Assembly: GCF_025612915.1 (NCBI RefSeq)
Contig: NC_069112.1
Span: 57,824,517 to 57,888,516, forward strand
Reading direction: 5' to 3'
Length of the DNA stretch: 64,000 bases
Source: Magallana angulata
Taxonomy: Eukaryota > Mollusca > Bivalvia > Ostreida > Ostreidae
The notes below the pieces were generated by a model. That model did not search any database, was not told the DNA's origin, and was given only the letters and a program-made list of their open reading frames with translations. The first letter of the stretch is position 1, and each line of letters starts with the position of its first letter. Positions 51,274-63,600 of this stretch are shown piece by piece. The translations under genes were made by a program, and so were the position numbers.

Positions 51274-51396
51274 ATTCACTCTGGTTTCTCTTCAATCCAC
51301 GTTTAAATCTTTCGCCTTTTACTAAAGATTTCCGTGGAGAGGAACATCTAATGAGTCTATAGACTTATTTTTCCAACCCTGATTTCATTCAGGGTC
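51274..51396 (+). ncRNA. U5: U5 snRNA, copy 11
   Basis: Array consensus; all U5 hallmarks intact. Confidence 0.93.
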
Positions 51397-51880
51397 AAAA
51401 CGAACTCAAAATGTAAGACATGTCACACCATGCAACGATTGGGTTGAATTGTGTATGTGTCATTGAGATCACATATGACAGTTTTGCACAGAGTGAAAAC
51501 ACAGTTCTAAGTCAAGGTTCGGAGAGGTACAAGAGCTGCACGTCTTGTATAAGTATATGCCACCCCCAAAACATCAGCACAGAAACTGCTGCAAAGAGGA
51601 CTTTCCGGAATCGGAGTTTTGTCTTGAATGAACTGAGTTGTCGCCCTTGATGATGACAAATTTCAAAGATTTGAGGCCGCAATGAGTCTGTTTCAGAACT
51701 TGGCACAGAATGAGCTTTGACCATACAATTCAACAAAATTCATGCTTTGCTTACCTTTGGAACATTATGGTTGAAAAGTGCTTACGCCTGCATGCATTGA
51801 GAGAACCAGTAGGAGACAAGCTTGAACACTCACAAATGTTTCAAAAAGAAATACTCAAGTATGATACAATGCTTTGTACA

Positions 51881-52003
51881 ATTCACTCTGGTTTCTCTTC
51901 AATCCTCGTTTAGATCTTTCGCCTTTTACTAAAGATTTCCGTGGAGAGGAACATCTAATGAGTCTATAGACTTATTTTTCCAACCCTGATTTCATTCAGG
52001 GTC
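51881..52003 (+). ncRNA. U5: U5 snRNA, copy 12 (variant)
   Basis: CCTCG instead of CCACG, and TTTAGATC instead of TTTAAATC at the edge of the loop I stem. Confidence 0.9.
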
Positions 52004-52493
52004 AAAACGAACTCAAAATGTAAGACATGTCACACCATGCAATTGCAACGATTGGGTTAAATTGTGTATGCGACATTGAGATCACAAGTGACAGTTTCGC
52101 ACAGAGTGAAAACACAGTTCTAAGTCAAGGTTCGGAGAGGTAAGAGAGCTGCACGTCTTGTATAAGTATATGCCACCCCAATAACATCAGCACAGAAACT
52201 GCTGCAAAGAGGACTTTCCGGAATCGGATTTTTGTCTTGAATGAACTGAGTTGTCGCCCTTGATGATGACAAATTTCAAAGATTTGAGGCCGCAATGAGT
52301 CTGTTTCAGAACTTGGCACAGAATGAGCTTTGACCATACAATTCAACAAAATTCATGCTTTGCTTACCTTTGGAACATTATGGTTGAAAAGTGCTTACGC
52401 CTGCATGCATTGAGAGAACCAGTAGGAGACAAGCTTGAACACTCACAAATGTTTCAAAAAGAAATACTCAAGTATGATACAATGCCTTGTACA

Positions 52494-52616
52494 ATTCACT
52501 CTGGTTTCTCTTCAATCCACGTTTAAATCTTTCGCCTTTTACTAAAGATTTCCGTGGAGAGGAACATCTAATGAGTCTATAGACTTATTTTTCCAACCCT
52601 GATTTCATTCAGGGTC
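52494..52616 (+). ncRNA. U5: U5 snRNA, copy 13
   Basis: Array consensus; all U5 hallmarks intact. Confidence 0.93.
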
Positions 52617-53106
52617 AAAACGAACTCAAAATGTAAGACATGTCACACCATGCAATTGCAACGATTGGTTTGAATTGTGTATGCGACATTGAGTTCACAT
52701 GTGACAGTTTCGCACAGAGTGAAAACACAGTTCTAAGTCAAGGTTCGGAGAGGTACAAGAGCTGCACGTCTTGTATAAGTATATGCCACCCCAATAACAT
52801 CAGCACAGAAACTGCTGCAAAGAGGACTTTCCGGAATCGGAGTTTTGTCTTGAATGAACTGAGTTGTCGCCCTTGATGATGACAAATTTCAAAGATTTGA
52901 GGCCGCAATGAGTCTGTTTCAGAACTTGGCACAGAATGAGCTTTGACCATACAATTCAACAAAATTCATGCTTTGCTTACCTTTGGAACATTATGGTTGA
53001 AAAGTGCTTACGCCTGCATGCATTGAGAGAACCAGTAGGAGACAAGCTTGAACACTCACAAATGTTTCAAAAAGAAATACTCAAGTATGATACAATGCCT
53101 TGTACA

Positions 53107-53229
53107 ATTCACTCTGGTTTCTCTTCAATCCACGTTTAAATCTTTCGCCTTTTACTAAAGATTTCCGTGGAGAGGAACATCTAATGAGTCTATAGACTTA
53201 TTTTTCCAACCCTGATTTCATTCAGGGTC
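53107..53229 (+). ncRNA. U5: U5 snRNA, copy 14
   Basis: Array consensus; all U5 hallmarks intact. Confidence 0.93.
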
Positions 53230-53719
53230 AAAACGAACTCAAAATGTAAGACATGTCACACCATGCAATTGCAACGATTGGGTTAAATTGTGTATGCGAC
53301 ATTGAGATCACATGTGACAGTTTGGCACAGAGTGAAAACACAGTTCTAAGTCAAGGTTCGGAGAGGTACAAGAGCTGCACGTCTTGTATAAGTATATGCC
53401 ACCCCACTAACATCAGCACAGAAACTGCTGCAAAGAGGACTTTCCGGAATCGGAGTTTTGTCTTGAATGAACTGAGTTGTCGCCCTTGATGATGACAAAT
53501 TTCAAAGATTTGAGGCCGCAATGAGTCTGTTTCAGAACTTGGCACAGAATGAGCTTTGACCATACAATTCAACAAAATTCATGCTTTGCTTACCTTTGGA
53601 ACATTATGGTTGAAAAGTGCTTACGCCTGCATGCATTGAGAGAACCAGTAGGAGACAAGCTTGAACACTCACAAATGTTTCAAAAAGAAATACTCAAGTA
53701 TGATACAATGCTTTGTACA

Positions 53720-53842
53720 ATTCACTCTGGTTTCTCTTCAATCCTCGTTTAAATCTTTCGCCTTTTACTAAAGATTTCCGTGGAGAGGAACATCTAATGA
53801 GTCTATAGACTTATTTTTCCAACCCTGATTTCATTCAGGGTC
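53720..53842 (+). ncRNA. U5: U5 snRNA, copy 15 (variant)
   Basis: CCTCG instead of CCACG; otherwise consensus. Confidence 0.92.
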
Positions 53843-54332
53843 AAAACGAACTCAAAATGTAAGACATGTCACACCATGCAATTGCAACGATTGGGTTAAA
53901 TTGTGTATGCGACATTGAGATCACAAGTGACAGTTTCGCACAGAGTGAAAACACAGTTCTAAGTCAAGGTTCGGAGAGGTACAAGAGCTGCACGTCTTGT
54001 ATAAGTATATGCCACCCCAAAAACATCAGCACAGAAACTGCTGCAAAGAGGACTTTCCGGAATCGGATTTTTGTCTTGAATGAACTGAGTTGTCGCCCTT
54101 GATGATGACAAATTTCAAAGATTTGAGGCCGCAATGAGTCTGTTTCAGAACTTGGCACAGAATGAGCTTTGACCATACAATTCAACAAAATTCATGCTTT
54201 GCTTACCTTTGGAACATTATGGTTGAAAAGTGCTTACGCCTGCATGCATTGAGAGAACCAGTAGGAGACAAGCTTGAACACTCACAAATGTTTCAAAAAG
54301 AAATACTCAAGTATGATACAATGCCTTGTACA

Positions 54333-54455
54333 ATTCACTCTGGTTTCTCTTCAATCCACGTTTAAATCTTTCGCCTTTTACTAAAGATTTCCGTGGAGAG
54401 GAACATCTAATGAGTCTATAGACTTATTTTTCCAACCCTGATTTCATTCAGGGTC
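54333..54455 (+). ncRNA. U5: U5 snRNA, copy 16
   Basis: Array consensus; all U5 hallmarks intact. Confidence 0.93.
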
Positions 54456-54945
54456 AAAACGAACTCAAAATGTAAGACATGTCACACCATGCAATTGCAA
54501 CGATTGGGTTAAATTGTGTATGCGACATTGAGATCACAAGTGACAGTTTCGCACAGAGTGAAAACACAGTTCTAAGTCAAGGTTCGGAGAGGTACAAGAG
54601 CTGCACGTCTTGTATAAGTATATGCCACCCCAAAAACATCAGCACAGAAACTGCTGCAAAGAGGACTTTCCGGAATCGGATTTTTGTCTTGAATGAACTG
54701 AGTTGTCGCCCTTGATGATGACAAATTTCAAAGATTTGAGGCCGCAATGAGTCTGTTTCAGAACTTGGCACAGAATGAGCTTTGACCATACAATTCAACA
54801 AAATTCATGCTTTGCTTACCTTTGGAACATTATGGTTGAAAAGTGCTTACGCCTGCATGCATTGAGAGAACCAGTAGGAGACAAGCTTGAACACTCACAA
54901 ATGTTTCAAAAAGAAATACTCAAGTATGATACAATGCCTTGTACA

Positions 54946-55068
54946 ATTCACTCTGGTTTCTCTTCAATCCACGTTTAAATCTTTCGCCTTTTACTAAAGA
55001 TTTCCGTGGAGAGGAACATCTAATGAGTCTATAGACTTATTTTTGCAACCCTGATTTCATTCAGGGTC
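54946..55068 (+). ncRNA. U5: U5 snRNA, copy 17 (Sm-site variant)
   Basis: TTATTTTTGCAACC in place of TTATTTTTCCAACC, which brings the Sm site closer to the usual AUUUUUG consensus. Confidence 0.92.
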
Positions 55069-55556
55069 AAAACGAACTCAAAATGTAAGACATGTCACAC
55101 CATGCAATTGCAACGATTGGTTTGAATTGTGTATGCGACATTGAGTTCACATGTGACAGTTTCGCAGAGTGAAAACACAGTTCTAAGTCAAGGTTCGGAG
55201 AGGTACAAGAGCTGCACGTCTTGTATAAGTATATGCCACCCCAATAACATCAGCACAGAAACTGCTGCAAAGAGGACTTTCCGGAATCGGAGTTTTGTCT
55301 TGAATGAACTGAGTTGTCGCCCATGATGATGACAAATTTCAAAGATTTGAGGCCGCAATGAGTCTGTTTCAGAACTTGGCACAGAATGAGCTTTGACCAT
55401 ACAATTCAACAAAATTCATGCTTTGCTTACCTTTGGAACATTATGGTTGAAAAGTGCTTACGCCTGCATGCATTGAGAGAACCAGTAGGAGACAAGCTTG
55501 AACACTCACAAATGTTTCAAAAAGAAACACTCAAGTATGATACAATGCCTTGTACA

Positions 55557-55679
55557 ATTCACTCTGGTTTCTCTTCAATCCACGTTTAAATCTTTCGCCT
55601 TTTACTAAAGATTTCCGTGGAGAGGAACATCTAATGAGTCAATAGACTTATTTTTCCAACCCTGATTTCATTCAGGGTC
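55557..55679 (+). ncRNA. U5: U5 snRNA, copy 18 (variant)
   Basis: GAGTCAATAGAC in place of GAGTCTATAGAC before the Sm-like site; otherwise consensus. Confidence 0.92.
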
Positions 55680-56163
55680 AAAACGAACTCAAAATGTAAG
55701 ACATGTCACACCATGCAACGATTGGGTTGAATTGTGTATGCGTCATTGAGATCACATATGACAGTTTCGCACAGAGTGAAAACACAGTTCTAAGTCAAGG
55801 TTCGGAGAGGTACAAGAGCTGCACGTCTTGTATAAGTATATGCCACCCCAAAAACATCAGCACAGAAACTGCTGCAAAGAAGACTTTCCGGAATCGGAGT
55901 TTTGTCTTGAATGAACTGAGTTGTCGCCCTTGATGATGACAAATTTCAAAGATTTGAGGCCGCAATGAGTCTGTTTCAGAACTTGGCACAGAATGAGCTT
56001 TGACCATACAATTCAACAAAATACATGCTTTGCTTACCTTTGGAACATTATGGTTGAAAAGTGCTTACGCCTGCATGCATTGAGAGAACCAGTAGGAGAC
56101 AAGCTTGAACACTCACAAATGTTTCAAAAAGAAATACTCAAGTATGATACAATGCCTTGTACA

Positions 56164-56286
56164 ATTCACTCTGGTTTCTCTTCAATCCTCGTTTAAATCT
56201 TTCGCCTTTTACTAAAGATTTCCGTGGAGAGGAACATCTAATGAGTCTATAGACTTATTTTTCCAACCCTGATTTCATTCAGGGTC
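56164..56286 (+). ncRNA. U5: U5 snRNA, copy 19 (variant)
   Basis: CCTCG instead of CCACG; otherwise consensus. Confidence 0.92.
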
Positions 56287-56776
56287 AAAACGAACTCAAA
56301 ATGTAAGACATGTCACACCATGCAATTGCAACGATTGGGTTAAATTGTGTATGCGACATTGAGATCACAAGTGACAGTTTCGCACAGAGTGAAAACACAG
56401 TTCTAAGTCAAGGTTCGGAGAGGTAAGAGAGCTGCACGTCTTGTATAAGTATATGCCACCCCAATAACATCAGCACAGAAACTGCTGCAAAGAGGACTTT
56501 CCGGAATCGGATTTTTGTCTTGAATGAACTGAGTTGTCGCCCTTGATGATGACAAATTTCAAAGATTTGAGGCCGCAATGAGTCTGTTTCAGAACTTGGC
56601 ACAGAATGAGCTTTGACCATACAATTCAACAAAATTCATGCTTTGCTTACCTTTGGAACATTATGTTTGAAAAGTGCTTACGCCTGCATGCATTGAGAGA
56701 ACCAGTAGGAGACAAGCTTGAACACTCACAAATGTTTCAAAAAGAAATACTCAAGTATGATACAATGCCTTGTACA

Positions 56777-56899
56777 ATTCACTCTGGTTTCTCTTCAATC
56801 CACGTTTAAATCTTTCGCCTTTTACTAAAGATTTCCGTGGAGAGGAACATCTAATGAGTCTATAGACTTATTTTTGCAACCCTGATTTCATTCAGGGTC
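56777..56899 (+). ncRNA. U5: U5 snRNA, copy 20 (Sm-site variant)
   Basis: Same TTTTTGCAACC change as copy 17; otherwise consensus. Confidence 0.92.
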
Positions 56900-57389
56900 A
56901 AAACGAACTCAAAATGTAAGACATGTCACACCATGCAATTGCAACGATTGGTTTGAAATGTGTATGCGACATTGAGTTCACATGTGACAGTTTCGCACAG
57001 AGTGAAAACACAGTTCTAAGTCAAGGTTCGGAGAGGTACAAGAGCTGCACGTCTTGTATAAGTATATGCCACCCCAATAACATCAGCACAGAAACTGCTG
57101 CAAAGAGGACTTTCCGGAATCGGAGTTTTGTCTTGAATGAACTGAGTTGTCGCCCATGATGATGACAAATTTCAAAGATTTGAGGCCGCAATGAGTCTGT
57201 TTCAGAACTTGGCACAGAATGAGCTTTGACCATACAATTCAACAAAATTCATGCTTTGCTTACCTTTGGAACATTATGGTTGAAAAGTGCTTACGCCTGC
57301 ATGCATTGAGAGAACCAGTAGGAGACAAGCTTGAACACTCACAAATGTTTCAAAAAGAAACACTCAAGTATGATACAATGCCTTGTACA

Positions 57390-57512
57390 ATTCACTCTGG
57401 TTTCTCTTCAATCCTCGTTTAAATCTTTCGCCTTTTACTAAAGATTTCCGTGGAGAGGAACATCTAATGAGTCTATAGACTTATTTTTCCAACCCTGATT
57501 TCATTCAGGGTC
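57390..57512 (+). ncRNA. U5: U5 snRNA, copy 21 (variant)
   Basis: CCTCG instead of CCACG; otherwise consensus. Confidence 0.92.
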
Positions 57513-57996
57513 AAAACGAACTCAAAATGTAAGACATGTCACACCATGCAACGATTGGGTTGAATTGTGTATGCGTCATTGAGATCACATATGACAGTTT
57601 CGCACAGAGTGAAAACACAGTTCTAAGTCAAGGTTCGGAGAGGTACAAGAGCTGCACGTCTTGTATAAGTATATGCCACCCCAAAAACATCAGCACAGAA
57701 ACTGCTGCAAAGAGGACTTTCCGGAATCGGAGTTTTGTCTTGAATGAACTGAGTTGTCGCCCTTGATGATGACAAATTTCAAAGATTTGAGGCCGCAATG
57801 AGTCTGTTTCAGAACTTGGCACAGAATGAGCTTTGACCATACAATTCAACAAAATTCATGCTTTGCTTACCTTTGGAACATTATGGTTGAAAAGTGCTTA
57901 CGCCTGCATGCATTGAGAGAACCAGTAGGAGACAAGCTTGAACACTCACAAATGTTTCAAAAAGAAATACTCAAGTATGATACAATGCCTTGTACA

Positions 57997-58119
57997 ATTC
58001 ACTCTGGTTTCTCTTCAATCCACGTTTAAATCTTTCGCCTTTTACTAAAGATTTCCGTGGAGAGGAACATCTAATGAGTCTATAGACTTATTTTTCCAAC
58101 CCTGATTTCATTCAGGGTC
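57997..58119 (+). ncRNA. U5: U5 snRNA, copy 22
   Basis: Array consensus; all U5 hallmarks intact. Confidence 0.93.
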
Positions 58120-58609
58120 AAAACGAACTCAAAATGTAAGACATGTCACACCATGCAATTGCAACGATTGGGTTAAATTGTGTATGCGACATTGAGATCA
58201 CATGTGACAGTTTCGCACAGAGTGAAAACACAGTTCTAAGTCAAGGTTCGGAGAGGTAAGAGAGCTGCACGTCTTGTATAAGTATATGCCACCCCAATAA
58301 CATCAGCACAGAAACTGCTGCAAAGAGGACTTTCCGGAATCGGATTTTTGTCTTGAATGAACTGAGTTGTCGCCCTTGATGATGACAAATTTCAAAGATT
58401 TGAGGCCGCAATGAGTCTGTTTCAGAACTTGGCACAGAATGAGCTTTGACCATACAATTCAACAAAATTCATGCTTTGCTTACCTTTGGAACATTATTGT
58501 TGAAAAGTGCTTACGCCTGCATGCATTGAGAGAACCAGTAGGAGACAAGCTTGAACACTCACAAATGTTTCAAAAAGAAATACTCAAGTATGATACAATG
58601 CCTTGTACA

Positions 58610-58732
58610 ATTCACTCTGGTTTCTCTTCAATCCACGTTTAAATCTTTCGCCTTTTACTAAAGATTTCCGTGGAGAGGAACATCTAATGAGTCTATAGAC
58701 TTATTTTTCCAACCCTGATTTCATTCAGGGTC
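58610..58732 (+). ncRNA. U5: U5 snRNA, copy 23
   Basis: Array consensus; all U5 hallmarks intact. Confidence 0.93.
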
Positions 58733-59222
58733 AAAACGAACTCAAAATGTAAGACATGTCACACCATGCAATTGCAACGATTGGTTTGAATTGTGTATGC
58801 GACATTGAGTTCACATGTGACAGTTTCGCACAGAGTGAAAACACAGTTCTAAGTCAAGGTTCGGAGAGGTACAAGAGCTGCACGTCTTGTATAAGTATAT
58901 GCCACCCCAATAACATCAGCACAGAAACTGCTGCAAAGAGGACTTTCCGGAATCGGAGTTTTGTCTTGAATGAACTGAGTTGTCGCCCATGATGATGACA
59001 AATTTCAAAGATTTGAGGCCGCAATGAGTCTGTTTCAGAACTTGGCACAGAATGAGCTTTGACCATACAATTCAACAAAATTCATGCTTTGCTTACCTTT
59101 GGAACATTATGGTTGAAAAGTGCTTACGCCTGCATGCATTGAGAGAACCAGTAGGAGACAAGCTTGAACACTCACAAATGTTTCAAAAAGAAACACTCAA
59201 GTATGATACAATGCCTTGTACA

Positions 59223-59288
59223 ATTCACTCTGGTTTCTCTTCAATCCACGTTTAAATCTTTCGCCTTTTACTAAAGATTTCCGTGGAG
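59223..59288 (+). pseudogene. U5: U5 snRNA, copy 24, 5' part split by LINE 2
   Basis: The same 66-nt U5 stub as copy 3, ending CCGTGGAG, followed at once by the LINE 2 5' end. The 3' part is beyond the N gap. Confidence 0.92.
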
Positions 59289-59322
59289 TAGGTTCCCTTT
59301 TCTTAAGGGATTCCTAGTCAAG

Positions 59323-60168
59323 ATGTTGGAAACTGATCTCGATGAGATGGGCATGCAGGAGATGATGGAGTTAACAGTCAAGGTCACTGTCAGAAGATCA
59401 AGACAGGGAATATCCAGGAGGGATCTAGTCCATCTTTTGCAGAGCCATGGATACTCGGATATCGTTGCTGCCTGGCAGATGGACCGCCAAGATGCCTGGT
59501 TTGTGACTTTTTCTAACAAAGCCCAGGTGAGTGACCTTGAAGGAAAAGATGTCATTTATAAAGACTTGCTGCTGCATTTCGATGTTTGTGACAGGATTGT
59601 GCTTAAGTTGAAGGTACACTGGATCCCCTTGTGGGTCAGTAATGAGGATGTCAACAGAATTCTGGCCAAATATGGAGAGGTGAGGAAAGTGGAGCATGTC
59701 ACTGAAAATGGCATCATTACAGGGGTCCGGCAAGCAAAGCTTTCTCTCAGAGAAGGTGAACAAAGAGAGATTCCATATATATCACATATGTATGGAAATA
59801 AATGTTTAATTGTAATTCCAGGACGCCCTCCAGTATGTTTTAAATGTGAGGAAGTCGGACATTTAAGAGGGGAATGCACCACTTTCCGATATGGCAGACC
59901 ACCGACCAGAAGCTATGCTTCAGTGGCGCAGACAAAAGAGGCTGTTGGTAAGCCCCAAGAACGTGTCCCAGACAATAAGGCTGTTGGTAAGCCTGAAACA
60001 GTTGAAGAGGTTGTTGGGATACCTCAGCAAGACGAGACAGAGGCTGTTGGTATGCCGGTAGATGAAAATGAGCAGGCATCTGTTAGAAAGTTGCCTGACG
60101 ATGATGAACAGTCTCAGGGGACTGTTGGCAAGTCCTCTGAGAATGCGAAAATCGGACAAGGTGACTGA
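59323..60168 (+). pseudogene. LINE 2 ORF1, frameshifted
   Basis: Same protein as LINE 1 ORF1 for about 280 residues, including the CCHC knuckle. A 4-bp repeat (GGTGACTGACGATG versus GGTGACGATG) then brings a stop at 60166-60168. LINE 1 reads on to 349 residues; the lost tail is the low-complexity acidic end, so partial function is possible. A 104-codon frame (60062-60376) preserves the lost tail in another phase. Confidence 0.85.
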
Positions 60169-60665
60169 CGATGTCTGTGAACAGTCGAGTGAGTTGGTGG
60201 CAGCAACTCCAGTGACACCACGCGAATCCCAATGGATTGACGCGGCCGTTGAAACTGTGATGAACATTCTAGATGAGGACGATTCCCTGGGTACGGAGAC
60301 AAAGAGAGCTCGTGTAGAGTACGACTTTCCGGAGAGCCCCTGGGCCCTAGAACTATCGCGAGCTGATAGACGATAAACGGACTGAACATGGACTATTCTT
60401 ACTTATACTATTCCCCCCTAACCCGACCATGGCGTGCCCCCGGACTGTGATCATAAAAAATTTAAGGAGTTTTACTCCTGGTGTTATGTTATACTATACT
60501 CATAGTCATTTAGTAAGATATTGTTTGTTATCTAAGTTTATTGTTAAAAATGTACTCATGCTATGCACGGAAAACTTTAAATTTGTAAGATATTTAGACT
60601 ACTGCTCACTGTCTTGTTCTCGTTACATGGCTAAGCGATAGTACATTTAAACTTAATTTTGTATA

Positions 60666-63600
60666 ATGGCTTTACGCCTCCTTACTTTGAATACAAAGGG
60701 CCTTTTAAATGCCCAAACTCGCTATGAGCTATTGTCATTGTGTGTTAAAGAACAGATTTCAATATTGTTGTTACAGGAAACGCATTTTTACAATATAAAT
60801 AATGTACTCTATTTTAAATCAATGTTCAATACAAATCAAGCGTATTTTAGTTTTGGTACTAATCAAAGTAGAGGGGTTGGAATTGTATTTTTAAACCCAA
60901 ATATTGTTATTGAAAAATCATATGTTGATTTAGATGGTAGACTAGTATATACAGATATTATTTATAATGCTGTACAATTTAGAATTATTAATATATATGC
61001 TCCTAATATTCCCCCTGAGAGGGTTGCATTTTTGAAGGATTTGTATCCACATTGTTTAACTTCTAAGCATTTAATCATTGGAGGTGATTTTAATTGTATT
61101 GTTAACCCCAATATTGATAAAATTGGTGGTAAAGTTACTTATGGTACAACAGGAAATGAACAAATTCAAGAAATTGTCAAAGATTTTCAGCTATTAGATT
61201 GTTTTAGAATATTGAATCCAGATGAGGTTAATGTAACTTTTACCTCCAGTAAAGTGGGGTGTAAATTAGATAGGTTTTACATCACAAAATATCTATGTAA
61301 TGATGTAGTTGTTTGTAAAAATGTACCGTTTGGTAACAGTGATCATGATGCTGTATATTTACATTTAAATGTGTCAGGTGACATCACGTTTGGCTCTGGA
61401 TACTGGAAATTTAATAACTCTTTATTGCAAGATAAGACATTTGTTAAAGAATTTACCAAGTACTTTTCCGATTTAATAGACGGTATGGAAATTTATCTTG
61501 AAATATGGGATCATTTGAAAGAACAAATTAAAAAATTTACTATATATTATTGTAAGAAAAAAGCCAAAGTCAAACGTGATCTATTGAAAGTATTAGAAAA
61601 GTCATATTATCGTCTGCAATATTTTGAACGAAAAAATCCTGGTCAGTTTATCGATAGAATACGCGAAATCAAAAAACAAATCAAAGAGTTACAAAATCAA
61701 AATTACATTGGCTCAAAAATACGGTCTAGAGCAGAAAATTTAATCAATCAAGAAAAACCTTCCAAATTTTTTTATCAGCAGGAAATAAAGAGGGCCAAGC
61801 AAAAAACTATTACCAAAATTACCACAGAGTCCTCTACATGTGTTAAATCTGGCGATATTTTAGACGCATTTAAAGATTTCTATTCAAAATTGTATACGGA
61901 CGAGGCAATTGATCAGGACATTGTTGACTTGTTTTTAAAATCTTTACCAAAGTTACGTAATGATGTTTCGGCACAGTGTGAGGGCCCTATAACAAAAGAA
62001 GAGTTATTGTTGGCACTTCGAGACATGGAAAACAATAAGTCACCTGGCCCAGATGGTCTTACAAAAGAATTTTATAGTACGTTTAGCTCTATACTTCTTG
62101 ATCCTTTAGTACATGTGGCAAATTTAGCTTTTAAGGAAGGACATTTATCTGATACTCAAAAAATGGGTTACATTACATTGCTTTGTAAAGATCCTGATAA
62201 TAGCACTGATGTCAAGAATTATAGACCTATTTCCCTGCTCAATTGTGATTACAAATTAATATCCAAAACAATTACTAATAGAGTAAAACAAGTTTTAGAT
62301 TATATCATTAATCCTGATCAAACTTGCGCCGTACCGGGACGAACCATTTTTAATAATTTACATCTTATGAGGAACATTATAGATTACTGTGAGCAAAAAC
62401 AGTTACCGCTAGCTTTCATTTCTTTAGACCAGGAGAAGGCTTTTGATCGAGTTAATTACGATTTTTTATTTCAAACTCTTTCGGCTTTCAATTTCGGACC
62501 TTCTTTGATTCATTGGATCAAAACACTATATACAGAGGTACGTTCCTCAATTATTGTGAATAATCACATTTCAGATTCATTCTTATTACATAGAGGGGTG
62601 CGTCAAGGGTGTAGCTTAAGCCCTTTGTTATATGTTTTGATTTTAGAACCGTTCGCCAGAAAAATACGAGAAGACACACAAATTTCAGGTATTAAACTAC
62701 CAGGCACTTCAGAAATGGCTAAATTATCTTTGTATGCAGACGATAGCCTGGCTATTTGCACTTGTGATGTTTCTATACGGCGTGTACTTTACTGGTGCAG
62801 GTTGTATGGAGGCGCGTCTGGGGCAAAACTTAATCTTAAGAAAACTAAAGGTGTTTGGCTGGGCAAATGGAAATCTCGCTCAGATCATCCTTTTGGAATA
62901 TCCTGGGTCGAAAACTGTACATTATTAGGAATAAAATTTGGAAATAATGTTACACCAGATGATATTTGGCAACCTATTCTCTCTAAATTTTCAAAAATTC
63001 TCATCATTTGGAAACAACGTCATTTGTTTTTTGTTGAGAAATCTATTGTAGTGAAAATGTTGGCGTGTGGTAATATTGTTTATACTGGTTCTGTTTATGT
63101 TTTACCTCAATATTATTTAAAACAATTCGAAAGAGCCATTTTTAAATTTTTGTGGCCCACCAATGTAGAACCTTTGAAAAGGACTGTATGTTATAATTAC
63201 AAGGGAAACGGTGGCTTGGACATTGTTAATATTAACGTAAAATTACAGTCCTTACGTTTGAAACATTTACAAAACATTATTATGAATAATGAATCAAAAT
63301 ATGTTTATTTTTCTGTATATTGGATAGGTTTAAGTTTAAGACAATATCAACCTCTTTTTGCAAGCAATAATAGGCCTCATTCTGAATATGTTCCTGAATT
63401 TTATAGAACCTGTATGAAAGATTTGAAAACCCTGTTAGAAATCAAGAGTGATAATTATTCTGGAATTTTTGGTAATTTTTCAACAAAACAATTGTATAAA
63501 ATTATGTTAGAACTTGTTGTTACTGTGCCAAGAGTAGAAAGAATTTTTCCGAGTATTGATTTCAAACTTGTCTTTGAAAGACTCCACAATGATTTTATAG

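Larger units (their letters stand above)
39964..59288 (+). repeat. Tandem array of U5 snRNA gene units (607/613 bp), interrupted by a LINE
   Basis: Head-to-tail units of 613 or 607 bp (one of 611). The two main lengths differ by a 6-bp ATTGCA block in the spacer. The array has 24 U5 positions: 22 uninterrupted and two split by LINEs (one LINE at 41462-46452, the other from 59289). Divergence between units is a few percent, mainly in the spacer (for example CACATGTGAC versus CACATATGAC). Short open frames recurring in every unit (67 and 74-78 codons) overlap the U5 gene or spacer and are not genes. The array starts at a gap and probably continues beyond the window. Confidence 0.95.
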
